Under the pieces are notes generated by a model that did no database searches, was not told where the DNA came from, and saw only the letters and a program-made list of their open reading frames with translations. This document shows, one piece after another, positions 7,079 through 13,526 of a stretch of DNA of 26,358 nucleotides. Source of the DNA: Desulfovibrio sp. (GTDB lineage: Bacteria > Desulfobacterota > Desulfovibrionia > Desulfovibrionales > Desulfovibrionaceae). The stretch is from positions 1 to 26,358 of the forward strand of contig JAISNZ010000036.1 in the NCBI GenBank assembly GCA_031275955.1. The letters are read 5' to 3'. How positions within the stretch are numbered: position 1 is the first letter of the stretch; every line of letters starts with the position of its first letter. The position numbers were made by a program, and so were the translations under genes.

Positions 7079-7674
7079 GCCGGCATGCGGTTTCAGAATT
7101 GGCGGCGGCCACGGGCGGCAAGTCCTGGGGGCGGCGGGCGGTCTGGGCGGCCGTAAGGGAACTGCAGGCATTTACCCGGCCTCAGCTGCGCATGGCCGTG
7201 CCCCACGTCAGCGCCGGCATTGTGGACGCCTATCTCAGCGCCCTGATCCGGGGCGGGTACATCAAGCCGGGCGAGAAGGTCCGGGCCTCGACCCAGGGAG
7301 GCGGCGACCGTCTGCGGCAGTATCTGCTTATCCGGGACATCGGGGTGGACGCCCCGCGCCTGCGCCGGGACGGAAAGCCCCTGCCGCCCACAGGCCAACA
7401 GAATATGTGGACGGTGATCAAGATTGAGGGCTGGTTCTCCGTGCCCGGGCTGGCCGCGGCCGCGAGCACGGCGGAGACGCCGGTCCTGCCGAGCACGGCG
7501 GCCGTGTATGTGCGGCACCTCCTCGCGGCCGGCTATCTGGAGCAGCGCTGTGACCGCTATCGGCTGATCTCCAATACCGGCGGCTACGCGCCGATGATCC
7601 AGCGGACCAAGGTGGTCTTTGATCCCAACCTCAACCGGGTGGTCTGGCATGACCAGATCAGGGACATGGGCTGA
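7075..7674 (+). CDS. Phage protein with two winged-helix-like repeats
   Basis: A 199-residue protein from GTG 7075, overlapping the end of B (GTGA), with GGGAGGA upstream. Two halves resemble each other: one reads LQAFTRPQLRMAVPHVSAGI with a YLSALIRGGYIKPGE wing, the other IEGWFSVPGLAAAAS with a YVRHLLAAGYLEQRC wing. Both look like winged helices, so the gene probably arose by internal duplication. Its place after B suggests a DNA-binding replication or control role. No exact family is recognised. Confidence 0.75.
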   Translation: MSRHAVSELAAATGGKSWGRRAVWAAVRELQAFTRPQLRMAVPHVSAGIVDAYLSALIRGGYIKPGEKVRASTQGGGDRLRQYLLIRDIGVDAPRLRRDGKPLPPTGQQNMWTVIKIEGWFSVPGLAAAASTAETPVLPSTAAVYVRHLLAAGYLEQRCDRYRLISNTGGYAPMIQRTKVVFDPNLNRVVWHDQIRDMG

Positions 7675-8042
7675 TGGGCGGGGCAATGGAAAAAGCCCGG
7701 GCCGCCTGGGGCGAGACGCCGGAGTGGGTGCGGCTGCTGGCGGAGGAGTGCGACCGCACCTCCATGCGCCAGACGGCGGCCAGGATCGGGGTCAGCGCCG
7801 CCTTCATCTCCCTGGCCCTGAACAGGCGGCGGGAAAATCTGGATTTCGTGCGGGCGCGGGCGGAGCGGGAACTGATAACCATCCGCGTCACCTGCCCGGT
7901 ACTGGGGGAGATCAGCGGGGCCGACTGCGCGCGGGAGCGAAGCGCGCCCTTTTCCGGCGCGAACCCGGTACGGGTCCGGCTGTACGCGGCTTGCAGGAAT
8001 GGATGTGAACACTACAACGACAAGGAGAAAGAGTCATGCTGA
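7674..8042 (+). CDS. Small helix-turn-helix protein with a C-terminal cysteine cluster
   Basis: A 122-residue protein whose ATG shares a base with the previous stop (TGATG). SMRQTAARIGVSAAFISLAL (about residues 29-48) is a helix-turn-helix. The C-terminal part holds CPVLGEISGADC, then CRNGCEH, so four cysteines and a histidine could bind zinc. Proteins with this helix-turn-helix plus CPVLGEI pattern recur in the early operons of Mu-like phages. A second in-frame ATG at 7686 is possible. Likely a small transcriptional regulator. Confidence 0.75.
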   Translation: MGGAMEKARAAWGETPEWVRLLAEECDRTSMRQTAARIGVSAAFISLALNRRRENLDFVRARAERELITIRVTCPVLGEISGADCARERSAPFSGANPVRVRLYAACRNGCEHYNDKEKESC

Positions 8043-8230
8043 AGGAAGACATCAGCAGCGCGGCCAGCGCCCTTTCGGGTCTGGCCGGCAAGGTGGACGG
8101 GGATGCCTGGGAGACGATCCGCAATGTGCGGAGCAACCTCTTCTCCCTGGCGGAGCAGGCGGGCGCCCTGGAAGAGCATGCGGTGATCCATCTGGAAAAT
8201 CCCCTTCCGGCTTTTGGGGAGGCGGTATGA
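8036..8230 (+). CDS. Small hypothetical helical protein
   Basis: A 64-residue acidic protein from ATG 8036 with AAGGAGAAAG upstream, overlapping the previous gene by seven bases and the gam gene by four. It looks all-helical (SSAASALSGLAGKV, then LFSLAEQAGALEEH). No family is recognised. The tight overlaps and strong ribosome site support it as a real gene. Confidence 0.7.
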   Translation: MLKEDISSAASALSGLAGKVDGDAWETIRNVRSNLFSLAEQAGALEEHAVIHLENPLPAFGEAV

Positions 8231-8760
8231 GCAAGCGCGTCAAGCCCGCCGTCGGCGTTGTCCCCGCCATCCACACCCTGGACGAAGCGGACACCCTCCT
8301 GGCGGAGATCGCCGGGCTCAAGCGCTCCATCTCCCTGATTACCCTTGGCGCGGAGGAGCGGATCGAGGCCGTCAAGAAGGGGGTGGCTCAGGAATGCGAT
8401 CCCATCCGGGAGGAGATCGCCGCGCGGGAGGAGGCCCTGGCGCGCTTTGCGGAGTACCACAAGGGCGAGCTTTTCACCAGGCGCAAGTCCGCGCAACTGA
8501 CCTTCGGCATCCTGGGTTTCCGGGCCAGCTCCAAGCTCAAGACCCTGCACAAATGGACCTGGGAGCGGGTTCTGGGCGCCCTGCGGGAAGCCGGGAAAAG
8601 ATCCTGCCTCCGGATCAAGGAGGAGGTGGACAAGGAGGCACTGAAGACCCTGCCGCCGGAGCAACTGGCGGAATTCGGGGTCCGGCTGGTGACGGAGGAC
8701 AGCTTTTTCTACGAGCTGGATGAGGCCCTGGTCGCTCCGGAGACGGGCGGCGAGGCGTAA
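8227..8760 (+). CDS. gam: Mu Gam-like host-nuclease inhibitor
   Basis: A 177-residue protein of the Mu Gam family. Mu Gam, a Ku-like dimer, binds double-stranded DNA ends and shields them from host exonucleases. The N-terminal half is a long helix with repeated Glu/Lys/Ile (about 20-75). The conserved centre follows, with FTRRKSAQLTFGILGFRASS and the adjoining KLKTLHKWTWERVL. The C-terminal part has RIKEEVDKEALK and VRLVTEDSFFYEL, as usual for the family. Length agrees with Mu Gam (174). The start overlaps the previous stop (ATGA). Confidence 0.92.
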   Translation: MSKRVKPAVGVVPAIHTLDEADTLLAEIAGLKRSISLITLGAEERIEAVKKGVAQECDPIREEIAAREEALARFAEYHKGELFTRRKSAQLTFGILGFRASSKLKTLHKWTWERVLGALREAGKRSCLRIKEEVDKEALKTLPPEQLAEFGVRLVTEDSFFYELDEALVAPETGGEA

Positions 8761-8791
8761 ACGTCAACCCCAACAGAGAAAGGAGAATCCC

Positions 8792-9067
8792 ATGACCAGA
8801 AATGATTTGATGAGGAAACTGCATGAGGCGACGCACCTGAGCTTGGCGCAATCCCTGGAACTGCTCAACAAGCTGGGCAGCATCATCGCGGCCGAGCTGC
8901 TTCAGGGCGGTGAAGTGAGCATCCCGGAGGTGGGCAAGCTGGTGGTGAAGGAGACGCCCGCCCGCAAGGGCCGGAATCCCACGACAGGAGAGGCGATAGA
9001 CATCCCGGCCGGGCAGAAGGTGGTGCTGCGGATGAGCCGGGACCTGAAGAACGCTCTGCGGGGATAA
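8792..9067 (+). CDS. HU/IHF-family DNA-bending protein
   Basis: A 91-residue protein with the standard HU size and order. It has an N-terminal helical dimer part (MTRNDLMRKLHEATHLSLAQ), the GGEVSIPEVGKLVVKETPAR strand region, and the DNA-gripping arm with GRNPTTGEAIDIPAGQ. AAAGGAG lies eight bases before the ATG at 8792. HU and IHF shape the Mu transpososome and enhancer, so a phage-borne copy beside gam probably serves replication of this phage. Confidence 0.93.
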   Translation: MTRNDLMRKLHEATHLSLAQSLELLNKLGSIIAAELLQGGEVSIPEVGKLVVKETPARKGRNPTTGEAIDIPAGQKVVLRMSRDLKNALRG

Positions 9068-9076
9068 TGACGCGAA

Positions 9077-9117
9077 ACCGCCCTGCGGGGCGGTCGCCGG
9101 AGCGTGGCGGCTCCGGC
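9077..9117 (+). other. Two adjacent GC hairpins
   Basis: ACCGCCC (9077-9083) pairs with GGGCGGT (9088-9094), and GCCGGAG (9096-9102) pairs with CTCCGGC (9111-9117). No T run follows, so these are not classical terminators. They may pause or stabilise RNA between the HU-like gene and the next gene. Confidence 0.5.
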
Positions 9118-9144
9118 CTGATGAGCAGCCGGGAGGAGGTGCGC

Positions 9145-9447
9145 ATGAAAAAGAGCTTTTACAAAAAAGAATGCGAGTCCGCTGTAGAGGGCATTGAGGA
9201 AATGATGAAGGGCCTGCGGCCCGTTCTGGAAAGCCCTGATTTCAGGGGAGTCATCGTCGCCGTCGGCGTCCAGATGAAGGACGAGGGTTTCACCCGGTTT
9301 ATGTTCGGCGGGAATATTTGGAAATCGACCGTCACGAGATTTGCGGAAAGCGTTTTGGGCATGATGAAAAAACTGAAACAACATGGCGATGGCGGCAAGA
9401 GGAAAGAGGAATCGTTTCCCGCTCCCGGCAGCACACTCATCCATTGA
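9145..9447 (+). CDS. Hypothetical small phage protein
   Basis: A 100-residue protein. ATG 9145 is chosen because GGAGGAGGT ends four bases before it; a longer frame from 9067 would run through two hairpins. It is basic at both ends (MKKSFYKKE and a KKLKQHGDGGKRKEE tail) with a central hydrophobic stretch FRGVIVAVGVQM. No family is recognised. Confidence 0.65.
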   Translation: MKKSFYKKECESAVEGIEEMMKGLRPVLESPDFRGVIVAVGVQMKDEGFTRFMFGGNIWKSTVTRFAESVLGMMKKLKQHGDGGKRKEESFPAPGSTLIH

Positions 9448-9459
9448 GATGGAGGCGAC

Positions 9460-10164
9460 GTGTCCTGCCCGGCCCTGAAGCCCACCGCCCGCGAGATCCT
9501 CTGCCCGCGAAGGATTTTGTCCTTCACGGACAGGGCGGATCTGCTGCGCTGCCGGAACTGCCCGCGCGGGACGGCCCTTATGGAGACGGTCAGGACGCGG
9601 GTGGAGGAGCCGCCGGAAACCGAACCAGAACACATGAAGGAGGACCCAATGCCGATCCCATCCCGAAACGACATTGCCCGCAAAGCCGGCGTCAACCGCG
9701 GGAGCATGGACTACATACTCAGGGCCATGCAGGCCGGCAAGGTCACGCCGGCGACGACCAAGGTAGCCAGGGTCATGCAGCGGATGGGCGTCACTCTGGA
9801 GATGCTCACCGGCTGGGTGCCGCAAGATCCGGAACTGGAAGAAGCGCCCGGAGAGGAGATCGCCGGGGCCGGGACTCAGGAGCAAGAGATTGCTGCCGTT
9901 GAGCCGGAGCCCGAGCCGGAATCTGAGCCCGAACCGGAGCCCGAGCCGGTATCCGGGCCGGACTCCGGCATGGACATGGCCATCCATCCAGATCGGACGG
10001 CATTTGCATTCTTTCAGCCAAAGTCCCTCTTTCAGCCAAAGTCCCTCTGTCAGCCAAAGTCCCTTTCGCTTGTCCCCCTGGAAGACCTGGTGCGGGAGAT
10101 CACGCGCCGGATGCCGGGATCGGAAATCACGCTGAGGCTTGCTCGCTGGGGAGAGCAAAAGTGA
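9460..10164 (+). CDS. Zinc-cluster and helix-turn-helix regulator with repeat-rich linker
   Basis: A 234-residue protein from GTG 9460, with GGAGG upstream. An N-terminal cluster of Cys3, Cys15, Cys31 and Cys34 (RCRNCPRG) looks zinc-binding. A helix-turn-helix follows (about 69-110, NDIARKAGVNRGSMDYILRA). The linker then has a Glu-Pro run (about 148-163) and three tandem FQPKSL-type units, before a helical end, LVREITRRMPGSEITLR. An in-frame AAGGAGG with ATG at 9649 lies inside the gene, so a shorter helix-turn-helix form may also be made. It closes the early operon, just before the cargo module. Probable transcriptional regulator. Confidence 0.75.
   Translation: MSCPALKPTAREILCPRRILSFTDRADLLRCRNCPRGTALMETVRTRVEEPPETEPEHMKEDPMPIPSRNDIARKAGVNRGSMDYILRAMQAGKVTPATTKVARVMQRMGVTLEMLTGWVPQDPELEEAPGEEIAGAGTQEQEIAAVEPEPEPESEPEPEPEPVSGPDSGMDMAIHPDRTAFAFFQPKSLFQPKSLCQPKSLSLVPLEDLVREITRRMPGSEITLRLARWGEQK
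10011..10064 (+). repeat. Three tandem 18-base coding repeats
   Basis: CTTTCAGCCAAAGTCCCT occurs twice exactly and a third time as CTGTCAGCCAAAGTCCCT, head to tail. Each unit codes for six residues (FQPKSL, FQPKSL, CQPKSL in register). Such repeats expand and contract by slippage. Confidence 0.9.
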
Positions 10165-10205
10165 CCCGAAACGAAGAGGTCATTTTGCGCTCTGTAAACA
10201 GCAAG
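10148..10205 (+). repeat. 58-base direct repeat, left copy, flanking the cargo module
   Basis: Aligns without gaps to 11234-11291, with 46 of 58 bases equal; the last 28 bases differ at only two places. It contains CATTTTGCGCTCTGTAAACA. A shorter relative lies at 11331-11355. The left copy overlaps the end of the previous gene and a GTG start (10161). Confidence 0.8.
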
Positions 10206-10243
10206 GGAATTTTTCTCCCTGCTGTAAACGGTGAGCCGGGGAC

Positions 10244-10277
10244 AAAAAAAGCCCCGCGTCCGGAGGGGAGGCGGGGC
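10244..10277 (-). terminator. Terminator of the leftward cargo genes
   Basis: On the minus strand GCCCCGC (10271-10277) pairs with GCGGGGC (10251-10257) and is followed by TTTTTTT (10244-10250). It lies 18 bases past the lipoprotein stop and would end the leftward cargo transcript. Confidence 0.85.
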
Positions 10278-10294
10278 GGCTTCGGGGATTGCGG

Positions 10295-10723
10295 CTATTT
10301 CGCCCGCTTCATGACAAAATTTTTCTGTTTGTCGCTTTCATCGCGCAGCACCAAAGAATCCGCGTCCAGGAACTCGAAGGTCATATTTTTTCCTGTTTTT
10401 GAATTTTTGAGTACAAGGGTATTTCCGCTGTCAGAAATCACTGTGAATGCCTCGGCTGGACTCGTTTTATCGCCGATGGTCGCGGTAATCTGCTTCGCTT
10501 TGGAATCCACAACAACAGTTATGGCCATAGCTTCAAACAGTTTGCGGGCCATTCCCTGGGCCATTTCATTGTCGCCCACATCTTTCATGTCTTTCATGGT
10601 GGCGTCAATGTCCATTGTCCACTTTCCGTTGACCTTGTCCAGGTTGGGGTTACTGCTGCCGCCGCAAGAGGCGAGGACAAGGGCGAACACAAAAAGCAAA
10701 GACAGAGCGAATTTCGTTTTCAC
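10295..10723 (-). CDS. Small lipoprotein (cargo module)
   Basis: A 142-residue protein read leftward from GTG 10723, with GGAG six bases upstream. Residues 1-19 are a lipoprotein signal (MKTKFALSLLFVFALVLAS), with lipobox LAS-Cys20. After cleavage and lipidation the protein would be anchored facing the periplasm. The mature part is a beta-rich domain of about 120 residues with alternating short strands (ITVVVDSKAKQITATIGDKT, SGNTLVLKN, NMTFEFLDADSLVLRD), like small lipoproteins in which successive strands form a barrel or sandwich. Longer in-frame readings to 11071 are antisense to the nuclease gene. It follows the nuclease gene by 28 bases on the same strand, so the two form one operon. Confidence 0.85.
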   Translation of the reverse strand: MKTKFALSLLFVFALVLASCGGSSNPNLDKVNGKWTMDIDATMKDMKDVGDNEMAQGMARKLFEAMAITVVVDSKAKQITATIGDKTSPAEAFTVISDSGNTLVLKNSKTGKNMTFEFLDADSLVLRDESDKQKNFVMKRAK

Positions 10724-10751
10724 GGGGATCTCCAATGGCAAAGGTGATGTT

Positions 10752-11225
10752 TCAGCGTTTGTCTTTCCGCCATTTCCAAGGCGGCACGGGGTCACTGTCA
10801 GCCCACAGCCCCTTGCGGGCTTTGCGAGCGGCGGCCTGCCGGGCCTCCCATGCCGAGCAGCTCTTGCAATACTGTGGGTAGACCCAGGCGAGTCCGGCAT
10901 CAAGCAGGAGTTCCTGCAAAACTCCCTTGCCGGGCACGGTGACGATGGCCACCGTGCGACCGTATCTGTCCCGGCTTTTGGCGTCAACTTCCGCCCGCTT
11001 GTAGAGCGCGATGCCGTTGACGAAGCCTTTTGCAGCCTGTCCGTAGGGTTGCCTGGACTCCGGCGCGTCAATGCCGTGCAACCGGACCTTGATCCGGTCT
11101 CCGCCTTTGGCCGGCTCCACGGTGAGCGTATCGCCGTCCGTCACGGCGACGATGCGGGCCTCCCAGGCCAGAGCCGGGGTGGCGGCAAACAGAGAGAGGA
11201 AGAAAAGCAGGCGGAGTTTTTTCAT
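10752..11225 (-). CDS. Exported thermonuclease (staphylococcal nuclease family)
   Basis: A 157-residue protein read leftward from ATG 11225. Residues 1-20 (MKKLRLLFFLSLFAATPALA) are a signal peptide with an ALA-type cleavage site. The nuclease core keeps all the active-site residues of the staphylococcal enzyme: Asp32 in DGDT, Arg48 in VRLHGIDAPE, Asp53, Glu56, and Arg90 in DRYGR. It would cut DNA or RNA in the periplasm or outside the cell, using calcium. No good ribosome site is visible before the ATG, where the right 58-base repeat begins eight bases upstream. The gene forms a leftward pair with the lipoprotein gene, against the phage operon, which marks it as cargo expressed on its own. 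Confidence 0.93.
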   Translation of the reverse strand: MKKLRLLFFLSLFAATPALAWEARIVAVTDGDTLTVEPAKGGDRIKVRLHGIDAPESRQPYGQAAKGFVNGIALYKRAEVDAKSRDRYGRTVAIVTVPGKGVLQELLLDAGLAWVYPQYCKSCSAWEARQAAARKARKGLWADSDPVPPWKWRKDKR

Positions 11226-11233
11226 TGCGTGAT

Positions 11234-11291
11234 GGGGAGCGCAAAATCACCTCGAAATGGGAAGGCCATTTTGCGCCCTGTAAACAGCAAG
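11234..11291 (+). repeat. 58-base direct repeat, right copy
   Basis: Partner of 10148-10205 at a distance of 1086 bases. The two leftward cargo genes and their terminator lie exactly between the copies. Any promoter of the nuclease gene must lie in or beyond this copy. Confidence 0.8.
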
Positions 11292-11301
11292 CGGTCCAGG
11301 C

Positions 11302-11742
11302 ATGGCAGATCGGCGTAAAAAATCGCACTCCATTTTGCTCTCTGTAAACGGCAAAAAGACCTCTGTCGAGCTTTTTCCGGCCGAGGAATGGCCGGATCAG
11401 CCGGGCGGGGACGACCTCTATCGGGCGCGGATTGACGGGCGCTGGCACGGTCCTTCCGGAACGTACAGCTTTTTGACTCTGGCCGCCGTGGGGGCTCTGG
11501 TCAGCCGGCTGCTGGCGGGGGGCGTACCCGTCTCTTCGCCGCCGCCTCTCGGCCTGGAGCGCTGCCGGCGGGTTAAGGTGGCGCACGGGGACTGCCTGCA
11601 AGGCGTTCCGGTACGATCCTCTCTCGGCTGGACCCTGGCGCCCGCGCATCAGGGCGCGGATGGGCGGTACTGGGTCTGGGTGAATATCGGCGATGGTCCG
11701 GCCCTGGTGCCGGCGGACAATGTGGAAATCGCAGGGAGGTAG
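11302..11742 (+). CDS. Hypothetical phage protein
   Basis: A 146-residue protein whose N-terminal SILLSVNGKKTS is encoded by a third, partial copy of the flanking repeat (11331-11355). The rest is a compact domain with many Gly, Pro and Trp residues (ARIDGRWHGPSGTYSF, YWVWVNIGDGPALVPADNV), without a signal or membrane segment. The start is uncertain because only a weak site (CCAGG) precedes ATG 11302. The GTG at 10161, overlapping the previous gene's stop, opens a frame reading ILRSVNSK and may be the original start of this gene before the cargo module split it. No family is recognised. Confidence 0.7.
   Translation: MADRRKKSHSILLSVNGKKTSVELFPAEEWPDQPGGDDLYRARIDGRWHGPSGTYSFLTLAAVGALVSRLLAGGVPVSSPPPLGLERCRRVKVAHGDCLQGVPVRSSLGWTLAPAHQGADGRYWVWVNIGDGPALVPADNVEIAGR
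11331..11355 (+). repeat. Third, partial copy of the cargo-flanking repeat
   Basis: CATTTTGCTCTCTGTAAACG and the next five bases match 10181-10205 at 22 of 25 positions. It lies inside the start of the following gene and codes for ILLSVNGK. Confidence 0.7.
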
Positions 11743-11745
11743 ATC

Positions 11746-12333
11746 ATGGCGATCATTACAAAATTTCCCTCGGCCCGGCGGGTGCCGGCCGCTCCGGCTG
11801 ATCCTGGAAGCCCTCATCGTAAACGCGATCCCTCCATACGGGGCGAACAGCGCAAGATGATGCTGGCCAAGGTCCATATCGCCCTGAAGGACCTGCAAAA
11901 ACTGGACGGCTGGTCTGAGGACACTTACCGCTTCGGCCTGATGGAGCGGTTCGGGAAGGACAGCGCGAAGGATCTGACCCGCGACGAGCTGCATCAGACC
12001 CTGCTCTGGCTGTCCTCCCTGGGCTGGCGGGCCAAGCCTGGTAGACACCGTAAGGGCGCGCCCGTGGCGCTTGAGGGCGAGGACCTGTCGCATCTGGACC
12101 GGCAGGCCCTGCTCTCCAAGATCGAGGCCCAGCTTGCGGAAAAGGGCCGGGCGGAAGGGACGGACATGCCCTGGGGCTATGCGGAGGCAATCCTCAAGCG
12201 GCAAACGGGCGGCGTGATCAAGTCCTTTGATCACGCCCTGCCGGATCAGCTGCGGGGAGTCCTGGCCGCCCTGTGGAAAGACGCGAAGCGCAAGGGCCGG
12301 TACACCGGGCCGGAAAGACACTGGGGGACGTGA
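11746..12333 (+). CDS. gemA: GemA-like regulatory protein (Mu gp16, DUF1018)
   Basis: A 195-residue protein with the GemA signature in its centre: MMLAKVHIALKDLQKLDGWS, then EDTYRFGLMERFG, KDLTRDELHQTLLWLSSLGW, and later PWGYAEAILKRQTG. In Mu, GemA changes host gene expression and DNA topology. AGGGAGGT lies five bases before ATG 11746. The N-terminal 30 residues are Pro/Arg-rich and unlike the core. GemA followed at once by a Mor-family gene is the Mu order. Confidence 0.9.
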   Translation: MAIITKFPSARRVPAAPADPGSPHRKRDPSIRGEQRKMMLAKVHIALKDLQKLDGWSEDTYRFGLMERFGKDSAKDLTRDELHQTLLWLSSLGWRAKPGRHRKGAPVALEGEDLSHLDRQALLSKIEAQLAEKGRAEGTDMPWGYAEAILKRQTGGVIKSFDHALPDQLRGVLAALWKDAKRKGRYTGPERHWGT

Positions 12334-12334
12334 A

Positions 12335-12796
12335 ATGTATCTGTCGGTGTTTGATCTGAGGCGGGTCCTGGACAGGCGGCAGGCAGACCTGCTTTGCCGG
12401 GTCTGGGGCGGAGTCAGTACCTATCTGCCTGTGGAGCCGGATCCCCGGCACGATTTTGCCGGGGTCCTGGGCCGGCAGGGCATGGCGATCCTGTGCGCGG
12501 CCTTCGGCGGGCAGAACGTCACCCTGCCCAATGCCAATCACATGTCAAAAAAATCAGAGATTGTCGCCCGCCTGGAGCGGGGCGAGTCCCCGCGGCTTAT
12601 CGCTCTGGAGCTGAAGGTCACGGAGCGCTGGGTGCGGCATCTGGCGGCCGCCCATCAGCGGCCCGCGGCCGTGCAGGGATCCCTGCTGGAAATCCTGAGA
12701 AAAGGCAATGGGGGCAAGGGAGAAAATGGTCTGAACATATACAGTCTATCCATGCCCGAAAAAGCCGCTATACCCGCACTATGGGAGTCGGAATGA
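12335..12796 (+). CDS. mor: Mor-family transcription activator
   Basis: A 153-residue protein starting one base after the gemA stop. The order fits Mor/C proteins of Mu: an N-terminal dimerisation part containing DFAGVLGRQGMAILCAAFGG, a beta strand NVTLPN, then a helix-turn-helix in ARLERGESPRLIALELKVTE and RWVRHLA. Mor turns on the middle or late phage promoters. The part after about residue 105 (AAVQGSLLEILRKGNGGKGE to the end) extends beyond the usual Mor end (Mu Mor is 129 residues) and looks unstructured. It overlaps the endolysin gene by four bases. No second activator (C) is seen, so this may be the only late switch. Confidence 0.8.
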   Translation: MYLSVFDLRRVLDRRQADLLCRVWGGVSTYLPVEPDPRHDFAGVLGRQGMAILCAAFGGQNVTLPNANHMSKKSEIVARLERGESPRLIALELKVTERWVRHLAAAHQRPAAVQGSLLEILRKGNGGKGENGLNIYSLSMPEKAAIPALWESE

Positions 12797-13287
12797 CCGG
12801 AAAAAAGAAGACCCTGGCCGCCGTGGTGGGCGCGGCCGCCGCCGCCATCCTCCTGGCCACCGTGCCGGAGTATGAGGGCGAGGTCCTGACCACCTATATC
12901 GATCCCGTGGGCATTGCCACGGTCTGCTACGGCGATACCGATCCGACGATGGCTTTTCCCGGCGCGGCGTACACCCGAGAAGAGTGCCTGCGCTCCCTGG
13001 AGCGGCAGCTTATCGCCCATGCGGAGCCGGTGCTGGCCTGCACCCCGGGCCTGGAAGGGCATCCCCACCAGCTCGCAGCGGCCGTATCCCTGGCCTACAA
13101 TATCGGGCCGGCCGCTTACTGCAAAAGCACTGTGGCCCGGCGATTCAATGCCGGGGACTGGCCGGGCGCCTGCTCGGCCTTTGCTATGTGGACCCGGGCA
13201 GGCGGAAAAGTCCTGCCCGGGCTCGTTCGCCGCCGGGCGGACGAGCGGCGGATCTGCGAGACGGACTTACCGGAGGTGGCGCCGTGA
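12793..13287 (+). CDS. SAR endolysin, lysozyme of glycoside hydrolase family 24
   Basis: A 164-residue lysozyme like R of phage 21. Residues 4-6 are KKK, followed by a weakly hydrophobic Ala/Gly/Val-rich segment (7-24), a signal-anchor-release helix that holds the enzyme inactive in the membrane. The catalytic set is Glu28, Asp37 and Thr43, with the exact Glu-8-Asp-5-Thr spacing, and TVCYGDT follows. It would cleave the glycan of peptidoglycan at lysis. ATG 12793, with GGAG upstream, overlaps the mor stop; ATG 12781 is an alternative start. Confidence 0.92.
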   Translation: MTGKKKTLAAVVGAAAAAILLATVPEYEGEVLTTYIDPVGIATVCYGDTDPTMAFPGAAYTREECLRSLERQLIAHAEPVLACTPGLEGHPHQLAAAVSLAYNIGPAAYCKSTVARRFNAGDWPGACSAFAMWTRAGGKVLPGLVRRRADERRICETDLPEVAP

Positions 13288-13526
13288 TCGCCCGTGTGAA
13301 AAGGATCGCCCTGATCGGCATGCTCAGGATTCTTTTGGCGATGGTGGTAGCCGTATTCGGGCCGCCCTTAACGGTCCTTTGGGCTAGCCTGCTCCTCCTT
13401 CTCGGACAAAAGGGCGCGGAAAGAGCACTGGAGCCGCTCGGTGGCTGGATAGGCGACGTCTTGGAGCCCCTTAGTCGCACACTAAGAGACCTGGAGCAAG
13501 CGCCGTGGCCGCCGGAGGCGGAATGA
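13284..13526 (+). CDS. Small membrane protein, holin-like
   Basis: An 80-residue protein from GTG 13284 (overlapping the endolysin stop), with GGAGG upstream. Residues 8-42 hold one long or two short hydrophobic helices (IALIGMLRILLAMVVAVFG, then LTVLWASLLLLLG), preceded by Arg/Lys and followed by a charged amphipathic tail. Position between a SAR endolysin and spanins suggests a pinholin or holin that releases the endolysin. The sequence itself belongs to no family I recognise. Confidence 0.75.
   Translation: MIARVKRIALIGMLRILLAMVVAVFGPPLTVLWASLLLLLGQKGAERALEPLGGWIGDVLEPLSRTLRDLEQAPWPPEAE

Noticed and set aside
9901..9955. Glu-Pro repeat as a functional motif
   Set aside because: It is a low-complexity linker between the helix-turn-helix and the C-terminal helix, with no further sign of function.
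10011..10064. A CRISPR-like array
   Set aside because: The 18-base units are directly joined without spacers and stay in the reading frame, so they are coding tandem repeats.
10161..11318. A 385-codon plus-strand open frame across the cargo module
   Set aside because: It runs antisense to two well-supported genes with signal peptides and catalytic residues. Only its first codons may be a gene remnant.
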